Shown: positions 7,110 through 15,667 of the stretch, piece after piece
Position numbering within the stretch: position 1 is the stretch's first letter
Layout of the letters: each line of letters begins with the position of its first letter
Source: Bacteroidales bacterium
Lineage (GTDB): Bacteria; Bacteroidota; Bacteroidia; Bacteroidales; Bacteroidaceae
Direction of reading: 5' to 3'
Length of the DNA stretch: 35,051 nucleotides
Assembly: GCA_022784065.1 (NCBI GenBank)
Contig: JALFUO010000021.1
Location: 1-35,051, forward strand
Notes under the pieces: model-generated
Seen by the model: only the letters and a program-made list of their open reading frames with translations
Database searches by the model: none
Told to the model about the DNA's origin: nothing
Translations under genes and position numbers: made by a program

Positions 7110-7808
7110 ATGCTCGAAACGCTCAGACATATCGACCAAACGCTCACGCTTTTCCTCAACGGCAGCCAGTCGCTGTTTCTCGACGGAGTGGCGGCAACGG
7201 CCACGCAGACAGCAACTTGGATACCTGTGGCTGTTGTGTTGCTTTATGTCTTGATTCGCAACAACAACCTGCGGGCCGTAGGGACAATCCTGCTCGCCAT
7301 CGCGCTGAGCATTCTCCTGGCCGACCAAGGCGCATCGTCGGTGTGCAAGCCGCTCTTCGGACGGCTTCGCCCCACGCATGAACCTTCTATCATGTATGCC
7401 ATCGACGTGGTGAACGGTTATCGCGGCGGCAAGTTCGGCTTTATCTCGAGCCACGCCGCCAACACCTTCGCCGTGGCTACGCTGCTCACGCTCCTCGTAC
7501 GCGGCAGGCGGCTCGCCATCGTGCTGTTCGGCTGGGCGTTGCTCAACTGCTGGACGCGCGTGTACCTCGGCGTACACTACGTGGGCGACCTCGCCTGCGG
7601 CGCCATGTGGGGCACGCTCGTTGCCACGGGCATCTACTTCGCCGCCAAACGCCTCTGCCCCACCCTCGCCGCCGACAGCCGCCTCCGGGGCTGCCACGCC
7701 GGTTTCACGAAAGGCGGTTACAGCTGCGCCACCGTGGAACTGCTGGAACTGGGTATGCTGGCAACGGGGTTCTACATCGTATTCAAGGCATTATTCTTCG
7801 CATCATGA
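7110..7808 (+). CDS. PAP2-family membrane phosphatase
   Basis: The product is 232 aa with several hydrophobic segments (about 36-50, 56-72, 118-142, 160-178). All three PAP2 signatures are present: K80-x6-R87-P88, a S113-S-H115 block in place of PSGH, and R150-x5-H156-x3-D160. Such enzymes dephosphorylate lipid phosphates in the membrane, with the active site facing the periplasm. In bacteria the usual substrates are undecaprenyl diphosphate, phosphatidylglycerophosphate or lipid A phosphates, and sequence alone does not separate these. The stop overlaps the next start (ATGA), so it is translationally coupled to the BASS transporter. The C-terminal tail after about residue 185 is a low-complexity extension with one more hydrophobic stretch. 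Confidence 0.88.
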   Translation: MLETLRHIDQTLTLFLNGSQSLFLDGVAATATQTATWIPVAVVLLYVLIRNNNLRAVGTILLAIALSILLADQGASSVCKPLFGRLRPTHEPSIMYAIDVVNGYRGGKFGFISSHAANTFAVATLLTLLVRGRRLAIVLFGWALLNCWTRVYLGVHYVGDLACGAMWGTLVATGIYFAAKRLCPTLAADSRLRGCHAGFTKGGYSCATVELLELGMLATGFYIVFKALFFAS

Positions 7809-8761
7809 ATCAAAAACTGATACGGTTTGTGAAAGACTGGACGCTGGCAATATCTATCGTGATGGGTATGCTGGCGTATTTCGCGTTTGCCGCCTGCCCG
7901 CTCTTCGACGGCGTGCGCCCTTATGCCGAACCTACAGTGGCTATCGTGCAGCCCACGCTGCTCTTCCTGATGCTTTTCTTCACGTTTTGCAAGATATCGG
8001 TGCGCGACCTGCGCCTGCGACGCTGGCACGGCGTGCTGCTCGCCACGCAGCTGCTCTGCTTCGCCGCCACAGCCGCCGCCGTGCTGCTCATGCCGCGGAG
8101 CGGCGGGCGCGTCATCATGGAGGCTGCCATGCTCTGCTTCATCTGCCCCACCGCCACGGCCTCGGCCGTAGTGACCACGAAGCTGCGCGGCGACGCGGCG
8201 GGCATCACTGCCTATCTCGTCATGATCAACATCGCCGTGGCGGTGTGCTTCCCGCTCATCGTACCGATTATCCACCCCGAGACGGGCAGCAGTTTCGTTC
8301 CGGCGTTTCTGCTGATATTGGCCAAGGTGTTCCCCACGCTGATTCTGCCTTTCATCTCGGCGCAGTTGGTGCGGGAGTTCCTGCCGGGCTTTGTAAGGAA
8401 AGTGGCCGCCGTGCCCAACCTCGTGTTCTACCTTTGGGCGGTGTCGCTCGCGCTGGCCATCGCCGTAACCACGCGCATCATCGTGCACAGCGACTTCGGG
8501 CTGGCGGTTGACTGCGGCATCGCGCTCTCGTCGCTCATTGCCTGCGCCGTGCAGTTCTTTATCGGCCGGAAAATCGGCATTCGCTATGGCAGCCGCATCG
8601 CCGCCTGCCAGGCCTTCGGGCAGAAAAACACGACGCTCGCCATCTGGATGGGCTACACCTTCCTCACGCCCGCCACTTCCATAGCGGGCGGCTTCTACAG
8701 CATCTGGCACAACGTCTACAACTCGTGGCAACTCTATAAGGAAAACCGGGCTAATAAATGA
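7805..8761 (+). CDS. Bile acid:sodium symporter (BASS/SBF) family transporter
   Basis: The product is 318 aa from the ATG at 7805, which overlaps the PAP2 stop by 4 nt. An upstream extension of this frame reads through PAP2 in the wrong frame and is discarded. There are about nine or ten hydrophobic segments. Two conserved polar stretches interrupt helices, CPTATASAVVTTKLRG in the middle and QKNTTLAIWMGYTFLTP near the end. These resemble the crossed discontinuous helices that bind sodium in BASS proteins. Family members import bile acids, pantoate, pyruvate or other organic anions with sodium; the substrate is not predictable here. No bile-salt hydrolase is nearby. Coupling to a PAP2 enzyme is unusual enough to note. 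Confidence 0.82.
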   Translation: MNQKLIRFVKDWTLAISIVMGMLAYFAFAACPLFDGVRPYAEPTVAIVQPTLLFLMLFFTFCKISVRDLRLRRWHGVLLATQLLCFAATAAAVLLMPRSGGRVIMEAAMLCFICPTATASAVVTTKLRGDAAGITAYLVMINIAVAVCFPLIVPIIHPETGSSFVPAFLLILAKVFPTLILPFISAQLVREFLPGFVRKVAAVPNLVFYLWAVSLALAIAVTTRIIVHSDFGLAVDCGIALSSLIACAVQFFIGRKIGIRYGSRIAACQAFGQKNTTLAIWMGYTFLTPATSIAGGFYSIWHNVYNSWQLYKENRANK

Positions 8762-8841
8762 CCGCCTATATTCTATCGGATAGAATTAGAGAGAACTATA
8801 AGCATTATTAAACCAAAGCACAACCAAATAATCAGATATAT

Positions 8842-10020
8842 ATGAATTTCAAGCATTTGTTATTGGCAATCTTTGCCGCAGGCGCACTCTCCGCCGCCGC
8901 AGAAGAACCGGCGGACGGCCTCGCAACACAGGGCGGCATCGAAGCCGACACTACCGAAACGAAAACTTCAAAAACCGGCATTATCGCCAAAACGAAAGAG
9001 AAGCTCAAAAGCATTGAGGACAAACTCAAATTCGGCGGCTACATCATTGGAAAATATTCTTACAATGACCGCGAGGCACAGGCCACAGACGGCGGTTTCG
9101 ACCTGCGCTTCATACGCCTCTATGCTAACGGTTACTGCTTCAAAGACTTCTACTATCGCTTCCAGCTCGAGGTGAACGGTGCGCCGGGCGTAGACAAAGG
9201 GCCGCGCATCGTGGACGCGTTTGTGGAATGGCAGCACTGGAACTTCTTCCGCGTAAAACTAGGACAGTTCAAGCGCTCATTCGGTTTTGAAAACCCTTAC
9301 AGCCCGCTCAACGTGGGTCTTGGCTCTTACTCGCAGGCCACGATGAAACTCGCCTCCATCAACGACCGCATCGGCGAGCACAAGAGTTCGGGCCGCGACC
9401 TCGGTCTGCAATTCCAGGGAGACGGCATCAAGGGCAAGAAGGAAGGGCACTACTGGCTGCACTATCAGGTGGGCGTGTTCAACGGACAGGGCATCAACCA
9501 CACCGATAAGGACCACGCCAAAGACTTCATCGGCGGCCTGTGGATACGTCCTATCAAAACGCTCGAAATCGGCGGTTTCGGCTGGATTGGGCAGTACACG
9601 AACGAAAATTTCAAAGAAAAAGAAGCTGAAAAGCAACTCAAAAGCACCGACCGCAAGCGCTGGGGCGCAGGCTTGAAATACGAGGACAAATGGACGCTAC
9701 GCAGCGAATACATGTATTCCTACGGCGGCGTGGTGACGGACAAGACGCGGCCGTTCCACTCGGACGCGTGGTACGTGACCCTGGGCGCGCCGATTTTCAA
9801 AAATTTCAAGGTTTACGGCCGCTGGGACTGCTACCGCGACGCGCACACTTGGGCTTCGCTGAAAACGGATTACGGGTTCTCGGCCAACTACACGCTCGGC
9901 AAGAACCTTATCTTCCAGTTCAACTACACCTTCACCGACGACCGCTCCGCCCGCAACACCGCCAAGCCCCTCGACTCGCACTACAACACGCTCGACGTGC
10001 AAGTGACCGCAAGGTTTTAA
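8842..10020 (+). CDS. Outer-membrane porin, phosphate-selective porin O/P type
   Basis: The product is 392 aa. Residues 1-20 are a signal peptide (LLLAIFAAGALSAAA). A short acidic and helical linker (about 25-65) is followed by alternating amphipathic strands rich in aromatic residues and glycine, and the chain ends in a strand terminating ...VTARF. A C-terminal phenylalanine is the usual signal for outer-membrane barrel assembly. Strand sequences such as GGYIIGKYSYNDR, RFQLEVNG and RVKLGQFKRSFGFENPY are typical of the Porin_O_P family. It probably forms an anion-preferring pore, though phosphate selectivity cannot be read from sequence. It lies 80 nt after the BASS gene and 58 nt before cytidine deaminase on the same strand. 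Confidence 0.85.
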   Translation: MNFKHLLLAIFAAGALSAAAEEPADGLATQGGIEADTTETKTSKTGIIAKTKEKLKSIEDKLKFGGYIIGKYSYNDREAQATDGGFDLRFIRLYANGYCFKDFYYRFQLEVNGAPGVDKGPRIVDAFVEWQHWNFFRVKLGQFKRSFGFENPYSPLNVGLGSYSQATMKLASINDRIGEHKSSGRDLGLQFQGDGIKGKKEGHYWLHYQVGVFNGQGINHTDKDHAKDFIGGLWIRPIKTLEIGGFGWIGQYTNENFKEKEAEKQLKSTDRKRWGAGLKYEDKWTLRSEYMYSYGGVVTDKTRPFHSDAWYVTLGAPIFKNFKVYGRWDCYRDAHTWASLKTDYGFSANYTLGKNLIFQFNYTFTDDRSARNTAKPLDSHYNTLDVQVTARF

Positions 10021-10078
10021 TATTTAGCAATTCATTGCGGCGGGCCAGTGAGGCCGCCACATCTAAATAATATCTATC

Positions 10079-10558
10079 ATGAAGAACGAAGTATTGAGCA
10101 TCCATTATCGGGAATGTAAGGTAGAGGAACTGCCTCCCCATCTGTGCGAACTGGTGCAAAAGGCAAAGGAAGCCTGTGAAACGAGCTACGCGCCCTACTC
10201 CAAATTCCACGTAGGCGCAGCCCTGCTGCTCGACAACGGGGAGACCGTGACGGGCAGCAACCAAGAGAACGCCTCGTTTCCTGCCGGCACCTGCGCTGAA
10301 CGCTGTGCCGTGTTCTACGCCCACGCCCGCTGGCCAGAGGCTGCCGCGACGCACATCGCCATCGCCGCCATCGACAGCACGGGACAGTTCACCGAAAATC
10401 CCATCACGCCCTGCGGCATCTGCCGCCAAGTGCTCTCGGAAACGCAGAAGCGCGGCGGCAGAAACCTCCACGTGCTGCTCTACGGCAGAAACGGAGTGCG
10501 CATCATCGAAAACATTGACGACCTGCTGCCCTTCTCCTTCGACCTCGACGCAGAATAA
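10079..10558 (+). CDS. cdd: Cytidine deaminase
   Basis: The product is 159 aa. It hydrolyses cytidine and deoxycytidine to uridine and deoxyuridine in pyrimidine salvage. The zinc site is complete: C72-A73-E74 (E74 is the proton shuttle) and P111-C112-G-I-C115. The substrate-binding stretch YSKFHVGAALL and the following N-Q-E-N-A-S are also present. Use of three cysteines and this length fit the small tetrameric CDA class. It is cytoplasmic. A hairpin terminator follows closely, so this gene ends the transcription unit that starts at PAP2 or at the porin. Confidence 0.93.
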   Translation: MKNEVLSIHYRECKVEELPPHLCELVQKAKEACETSYAPYSKFHVGAALLLDNGETVTGSNQENASFPAGTCAERCAVFYAHARWPEAAATHIAIAAIDSTGQFTENPITPCGICRQVLSETQKRGGRNLHVLLYGRNGVRIIENIDDLLPFSFDLDAE

Positions 10559-10567
10559 ACAGAACCG

Positions 10568-10616
10568 AAATGCCCGGAATATCTATTGAGTAGGATGTTC
10601 CGGGCATTTCCTTTGA
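10568..10616 (+). terminator. Hairpin terminator after cdd
   Basis: A perfect 12-bp stem, AAATGCCCGGAA (10568-10579) with its complement (10598-10609), closes an 18-nt loop. The following T tract is short (TTTCCTTTG), so termination may be partial. Confidence 0.65.
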
Positions 10617-10688
10617 AGCCCAAATCGCCAATTCTACACAAAGAACGTGCTATTTCACTAAAAAAGCATAATTATCTGCTATAAGAAA

Positions 10689-10712
10689 AAACTAAATTCT
10701 AATGTTTAGTTT
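10689..10712. promoter_or_regulatory. Inverted repeat upstream of the efflux operon
   Basis: AAACTAAA (10689-10696) and TTTAGTTT (10705-10712) form a perfect 8-bp inverted repeat with an 8-nt spacer. It ends 8 nt before the -7 box, where the -33 region would lie. It fits an operator for a dimeric repressor. An AT-only terminator for the upstream unit is the alternative reading. Confidence 0.45.
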
Positions 10713-10720
10713 TTTTGCAG

Positions 10721-10728
10721 TAACTTTG
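10721..10728 (+). promoter_or_regulatory. -7 box of the RND efflux operon
   Basis: TAACTTTG matches TAnnTTTG and lies 97 nt before the first ATG at 10826, leaving a leader of about 90 nt. Confidence 0.6.
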
Positions 10729-10825
10729 CATGCGAATTATGGCACTTTCAGCCGACAAAAAGGCAAAAGCCGTTCTAAAAAGAAACAACTAAACAACACA
10801 TCATTATTTTCAAAATTATCAAATT

Positions 10826-11998
10826 ATGAAGAAAACCGCTTTATGGGCTTTGGCCGCTCTGCTTTTCGCAAGCTGCGGACAAAAATCACAAAACATCGGC
10901 GAAGCCGGCAACGACTACGCCGTGGTGACGCTGCAACCCAAAGACGTTGAACTCAACACTGCCTACCCCGCCACGATTAAGGGTATGCAGGACATCGAAA
11001 TCCGTCCGAAAGTATCGGGCTACCTCACCCAGCTCCTCGTGGACGAGGGCGCAACCGTGCGTAAAGGGCAGCCGCTCTTTAAGATAGACGACGTGCAGTA
11101 TCGCGCCGCCGTGAACCAGGCAATAGCCTCCGTGAACGTGGTGAAAGCAAACATCAACACGCAGAAGCTCACGGTGGAAAACAAAAAGATGCTCCACGCC
11201 AAGCAGATTATCTCCGACTACGACCTGCAAACCGCCATCAACCAGCTCGCCTCGCTCGAAGCACAGCTGCAACAGGCAGAGGCCGCGCTGCAAAGCGCAC
11301 GCGACAACCTGCGCTACTGCACCGTGACCAGCCCCGGCGATGGCGTGGTGGGCGTAATCCCCTACCGCGTGGGTAGCCTCGTGAGCGCATCGAGCGCACA
11401 GCCCTTGACCACCGTGTCGAGCATCAACGAGATGTACGTTTACTTCTCCATGACCGAAAAGCAGCTCCTCGCCCTCACCCGCGAACAAGGCGGCCTGAAC
11501 GAAGCCATGAAGAACATGCCGCCCGTGACGCTCGTGCTCTCCGACGGCACGACGTACAGCGAAACGGGTAAGGTGAGCACCATCAGCGGCGTGATTGACC
11601 CGCAAACGGGCGCCGTGCAGATGCGCGCCACCTTCAGCAACGCTCAGCACGTGCTCCGCTCCGGCGGCACGGGGTCGGTGCTGATGCCCAACAACCAGAA
11701 GGGCGCTATCGTTATCCCGCAAAAGGCTACTTACGAAATCCAGAACAAGAAGTTCGTCTATGTCGTAGACAGCAAGAACAAGGTGCAGAGCCGCGAAATC
11801 GAAGTGCTCGTGCAAAACGACGGACAGAACTACGTTGTGAGCAGCGGCCTGAAGGTCGGCGAGCGCATCGTGGTGGACGGCGTGAACAAACTTAAAAACG
11901 GCATGGACATTAAGCCCATCACCCCCGAGCAGGCCGACAAGAACGTGCAGCAGCAAAAGCAGGCACTCAAAGACGGCAAGATGCCCGGACAAAACTAA
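10826..11998 (+). CDS. RND efflux periplasmic adaptor lipoprotein (AcrA/MexA type)
   Basis: The product is 390 aa with a lipoprotein signal peptide and lipobox LFASC, putting the lipidated cysteine at 17. Order of parts: a beta-barrel start, a first lipoyl half (IRPKVSGYLTQLLVDEGATV), a long coiled-coil hairpin rich in Q and A (about 95-165), a second lipoyl half (CTVTSPGDGVVGVIPYRVGSLV), then barrel and membrane-proximal domains. This is the standard HlyD/AcrA plan. It bridges the inner-membrane pump (next gene) to the outer-membrane factor, in the periplasm and anchored to the inner membrane. It is the first gene of the operon. No regulator gene is adjacent. Confidence 0.93.
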   Translation: MKKTALWALAALLFASCGQKSQNIGEAGNDYAVVTLQPKDVELNTAYPATIKGMQDIEIRPKVSGYLTQLLVDEGATVRKGQPLFKIDDVQYRAAVNQAIASVNVVKANINTQKLTVENKKMLHAKQIISDYDLQTAINQLASLEAQLQQAEAALQSARDNLRYCTVTSPGDGVVGVIPYRVGSLVSASSAQPLTTVSSINEMYVYFSMTEKQLLALTREQGGLNEAMKNMPPVTLVLSDGTTYSETGKVSTISGVIDPQTGAVQMRATFSNAQHVLRSGGTGSVLMPNNQKGAIVIPQKATYEIQNKKFVYVVDSKNKVQSREIEVLVQNDGQNYVVSSGLKVGERIVVDGVNKLKNGMDIKPITPEQADKNVQQQKQALKDGKMPGQN

Positions 11999-12091
11999 GG
12001 CGCGGCACGCCGCACACAATATTATATATATACGCGTGCGCGCGAACCGCTGGATTATTCCATATTTAGTTTATCTAATATATAACGCACT

Positions 12092-15000
12092 ATGCAATTA
12101 GACAGATTTATCAATCGCCCGGTGCTTTCCACCGTGATTTCTATAGTGATTGTCATACTGGGTGTGCTCGGTTTGGTGTCACTGCCTATTACACAATACC
12201 CCGACATTGCGCCGCCCACCGTGGAGGTCAGCACGACCTACACGGGTGCTAACGCGCAAACCGTGCTCAACTCCGTGATTGCGCCGCTCGAAGAGCAAAT
12301 CAACGGCGTGGAAAACATGGACTACATGAGTTCAACCGCCACAAACACCGGTTCGGCTTCCATCGACATCACTTTCAAGCAGGGCACCGACCCCAACATG
12401 GCAGCCGTGAACGTGCAAAACCGTGTGGCTAAGGCGCAAGGCCTGCTGCCGTCCGAAGTAACGCAGGTCGGCGTGATTACGCAGAAGCGCCAGACTTCAA
12501 TGCTCGTTATCTTCTCAATCGTTGACGAAGCCGATAAGTACACACCCGACTTTATCGAAAACTACGCCAAGATCAACATCATCCCGCAGGTGCAGCGTAT
12601 CGCCGGCGTGGGCGATGCCATGGTGATGGGCGCAGACTACTCGATGCGCATTTGGCTCGACCCGCAAAAGATGGCGGAATACCAGCTCATGCCTACCGAC
12701 ATCTCGGCCGTGCTTGCCGAGCAAAACGTAGAAGCAGCGCCGGGTAGCATCGGCGAGCGCGAAAACCAGACCTTTACTTATACGCTCCGCTACAAAGGCC
12801 GCCTGAGCGAGGTGAGCGACTTCGAGAACATGGTGATCCGCTCCAACCCCGACGGCACGCTGGTGCGCGTAAAGGACGTGGCCCGCGTGGAGCTCGGCCG
12901 CACGACGTACTCATTCACCGGCAAGGTGAACGGCCACAGGGCTGTGTCGTGTATCGTGATGCAGATTGCCGGCTCCAACGCCACGCAGATTGTCAACGAC
13001 GTAACCGCCCTCCTCGAAGAGTGTAAAAAAGATTTGCCCGACGGCATGGACATCAAGGTGGCACAGAGCGTGAACGACTTCCTCTTCGCCTCTATCCACG
13101 AAGTAATCAAGACCTTGATCGAGGCATTTATCCTCGTGTTCATCGTGGTGTTTATCTTCCTGCAAGACTTCCGCTCCACGCTTATTCCCGCCATTGCCAT
13201 ACCCGTGGCATTGATCGGTACGTTCTTCGCGCTCTACCTCATCGGTTTCTCCATCAACTTGCTGACGCTCTCGGCCATGGTGCTCGCCATTGCCATCGTT
13301 GTGGACGATGCCATCGTCGTTGTGGAAGGCGTGCACGCGAAACTCGACCAAGGGTACACCTCTTCGCGCAAGGCCTCTATCGACGCGATGCGCGAGTTGG
13401 GCGGCGCTATCGTTTCGATTACGCTCGTCATGATGGCAGTGTTCGTGCCCGTGAGCTTCATGTCGGGCACGGCCGGAACGTTCTACCGCCAGTTCGGTCT
13501 GACCATGGCCATCGCCATCGGCTTCTCCGCTCTGAACGCCCTTACCCTCTCCCCCGCCCTCTGCGCCATCTTGCTCAAACCGCATAAGAAGGAAGAAGAA
13601 ACTACCTTAAAGGAACGCCTCGGCACTGCCTACAAAGCCGCTGCCGAAACCTACGCCGAAGGCTACAAGGGCGCATTTGCCCGCATCATGAAGCCGGGCG
13701 TTATCATCACGCTGATTGTCATCGCTATCCTCGGCATGATTTTCGGCGGCTTCAACTTCACGGGCCATCCCATCATCGCCGCCATCATGACGATTATCGC
13801 CGTAACGGCAGTGATAGGCCTCAGCACCAAGACGTTCCAAAAGAAATTCAACGAGACCTACGACCGCATATTGCAGAAGTATAAAAAAGCCGTGCTCTAC
13901 TTTATCCAGCACCGCGTGCTCTCGCTCAGCATCACGGGCGGCTTTATCGCCCTGCTCATTTGGCTGATGTCTGTCACGCCGACGGCAATGGTGCCCAACG
14001 AAGACACGGGTACGATTATGGGTGTCGTGACGATGCCTGCCGGTACGTCGCAGGACCGCACCGATGCTTACCTGCAACGCGTGGACAGCCTCGTGCGCTC
14101 AGTGCCTTGCGTAGAGTTGAGCACCATGATTTCGGGCTACAGCTTCATCGGCGGCCAAGGCCCGTCTTACGGCTCGTTTATCATCAAGCTGAAAAAGTGG
14201 GAAGAACGCGGCATGACCGAAAGTTCAACCATTGTCTTTGCCAACCTCTACCTCCGCGCCCGCGAAGTGTTTAAGGACGCGCAGGTGCTCTTCTTCCAGC
14301 CGCCTATGGTGACGGGTTACGGCGCGACCAACGGCTTTACGCTCAACCTGCAAGACCGTACCGGCGGCGACCTCAATAAGTTCTACGAAGTGGCTAAGAC
14401 CTTCCTCGCCGACCTTGAAAAGCGTCCCGAAATCGAGTCTGCGCAGACCAACTTCAGCCCGAACTTCCCGCAGTACCTTATCGACATCGACGCAGCCAAG
14501 TGTAAGCGCGCCGGCATCTCGCCCAAAACTATCCTTACCACGCTGCAAGGCTACTACGGCGGACTTTACAGTTCCAACTTCAACCGCTTCGGTAAGATTT
14601 ACCGCGTGATGGTGCAGGGCGAGCGCAAGGACCGCACCAACATCGAGAGCCTGCATAAGATTAAGATCAAGAACGGCAACGAGATGGCGCCGATTACGGA
14701 GTTCATGACCATTACCCCGACCTTCGGCCCCGACAACATCAACCGCTTCAACATGTACACGGCCATCTCTGTAAACGGTAACCCGGCTTCGGGCTATACC
14801 TCGGGTCAGGCAATTAAGGCCATCGAAGAAGTGGCTGCCCAGAGCCTGCCGCAAGGCTACTCGTTCGAGTTCTCCGGCCAGTCGCGCGAAGAGCAAAAAA
14901 GCGCCGGCAGCACCACGGCAATCGTGTTCCTGCTCTGCTTCGTCTTCATCTACCTCTTGCTTTCCGCCCAGTACGAGAGCTACGTGTTGCCCCTCGCCGT

Positions 15001-15529
15001 GCTGCTCTCTGTGCCTTTCGGCTTGGCAGGTTCCTTCATCTTTATCCAGTTCTTCGGCAGCCTCAGTTACCTGCCCGGCATGTTGGGCTCATTTATGGGC
15101 ATGATATTCGGCAGCGCATCCAATAATATCTATGTGCAGATTGCCTTGATTATGCTTATGGGCCTCTTGGCGAAAAACGCCATCCTGATTGTAGAGTTTG
15201 CGCTCGACCGCCGCAAGATGGGCATGAGCATCACGTGGGCCGCCGTGCTCGGCGCCGGTGCCCGTCTGCGTCCTATCTTGATGACCTCGCTCGCCATGAT
15301 TATCGGCCTCTTGCCCTTGATGTTTGCCAGCGGCGTAGGCGCCAACGGTAACCACTCGCTCGGTATCACGGCCATCGGCGGCATGCTCATCGGCATGATA
15401 TTCCAAATCTTCATCGTCCCCGTGCTCTTCGTCGTGTTCCAGTATCTCCAAGAAAAGGTTAAGCCTATGGTTTGGGAAGACATCGACAACACCGACGCGC
15501 AGGCCGATATCGAACAATATTCTAAATAA
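12092..15529 (+). CDS. RND multidrug efflux pump, inner-membrane permease (AcrB/MexB type)
   Basis: The product is 1145 aa. It begins with the classic MQLDRFINRPVLSTVISIVI first helix and has the HAE1 porter domains. The proton-relay aspartates D405-D406 in TM4 (VVDDAIVVVEG) are intact. The second half repeats the plan (NEDTGTIMGVVTMPAG, then SAQYESYVLPLAVLLSVPFGL and LLAKNAILIVEFA). It exports hydrophobic and amphiphilic compounds using the proton gradient, as a trimer with the adaptor and outer-membrane factor. The family is usually about 1030-1060 aa. The extra length comes largely from the TM6-TM7 loop, where residues about 534-585 hold two additional hydrophobic segments. Confidence 0.95.
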   Translation: MQLDRFINRPVLSTVISIVIVILGVLGLVSLPITQYPDIAPPTVEVSTTYTGANAQTVLNSVIAPLEEQINGVENMDYMSSTATNTGSASIDITFKQGTDPNMAAVNVQNRVAKAQGLLPSEVTQVGVITQKRQTSMLVIFSIVDEADKYTPDFIENYAKINIIPQVQRIAGVGDAMVMGADYSMRIWLDPQKMAEYQLMPTDISAVLAEQNVEAAPGSIGERENQTFTYTLRYKGRLSEVSDFENMVIRSNPDGTLVRVKDVARVELGRTTYSFTGKVNGHRAVSCIVMQIAGSNATQIVNDVTALLEECKKDLPDGMDIKVAQSVNDFLFASIHEVIKTLIEAFILVFIVVFIFLQDFRSTLIPAIAIPVALIGTFFALYLIGFSINLLTLSAMVLAIAIVVDDAIVVVEGVHAKLDQGYTSSRKASIDAMRELGGAIVSITLVMMAVFVPVSFMSGTAGTFYRQFGLTMAIAIGFSALNALTLSPALCAILLKPHKKEEETTLKERLGTAYKAAAETYAEGYKGAFARIMKPGVIITLIVIAILGMIFGGFNFTGHPIIAAIMTIIAVTAVIGLSTKTFQKKFNETYDRILQKYKKAVLYFIQHRVLSLSITGGFIALLIWLMSVTPTAMVPNEDTGTIMGVVTMPAGTSQDRTDAYLQRVDSLVRSVPCVELSTMISGYSFIGGQGPSYGSFIIKLKKWEERGMTESSTIVFANLYLRAREVFKDAQVLFFQPPMVTGYGATNGFTLNLQDRTGGDLNKFYEVAKTFLADLEKRPEIESAQTNFSPNFPQYLIDIDAAKCKRAGISPKTILTTLQGYYGGLYSSNFNRFGKIYRVMVQGERKDRTNIESLHKIKIKNGNEMAPITEFMTITPTFGPDNINRFNMYTAISVNGNPASGYTSGQAIKAIEEVAAQSLPQGYSFEFSGQSREEQKSAGSTTAIVFLLCFVFIYLLLSAQYESYVLPLAVLLSVPFGLAGSFIFIQFFGSLSYLPGMLGSFMGMIFGSASNNIYVQIALIMLMGLLAKNAILIVEFALDRRKMGMSITWAAVLGAGARLRPILMTSLAMIIGLLPLMFASGVGANGNHSLGITAIGGMLIGMIFQIFIVPVLFVVFQYLQEKVKPMVWEDIDNTDAQADIEQYSK

Positions 15530-15546
15530 TCAAAGTATAGACTGGA

Positions 15547-15658
15547 TAGTGAACAAGTAGACAAGTAAACGAGTGAACAAGACAAGTATCTCGTGTAAAA
15601 TATAATTAGCAGGACATTTCTGTCTCGTCTACTCGTTTACTCGTAAACTCGTCTACTA
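15547..15658. repeat. Octamer-built hairpin repeat, copy 1
   Basis: Two 38-nt arms (15547-15584 and 15621-15658) are imperfect inverted repeats. Each is made of 8-nt units of the form AGTnnACR and ends in AGACA. The 36-nt loop carries TAATTAGCAGGACAT. It ends 9 nt before the ATG at 15668. Homologous copies are at 21631-21743 and 33170-33280. Confidence 0.85.
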
Positions 15659-15667
15659 ATAAAAAAC

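Noticed and set aside
7607-7804. N-terminal extension of the BASS transporter
   Set aside because: It reads PAP2 in another frame; the ATG at 7805 gives the normal length and an ATGA overlap.
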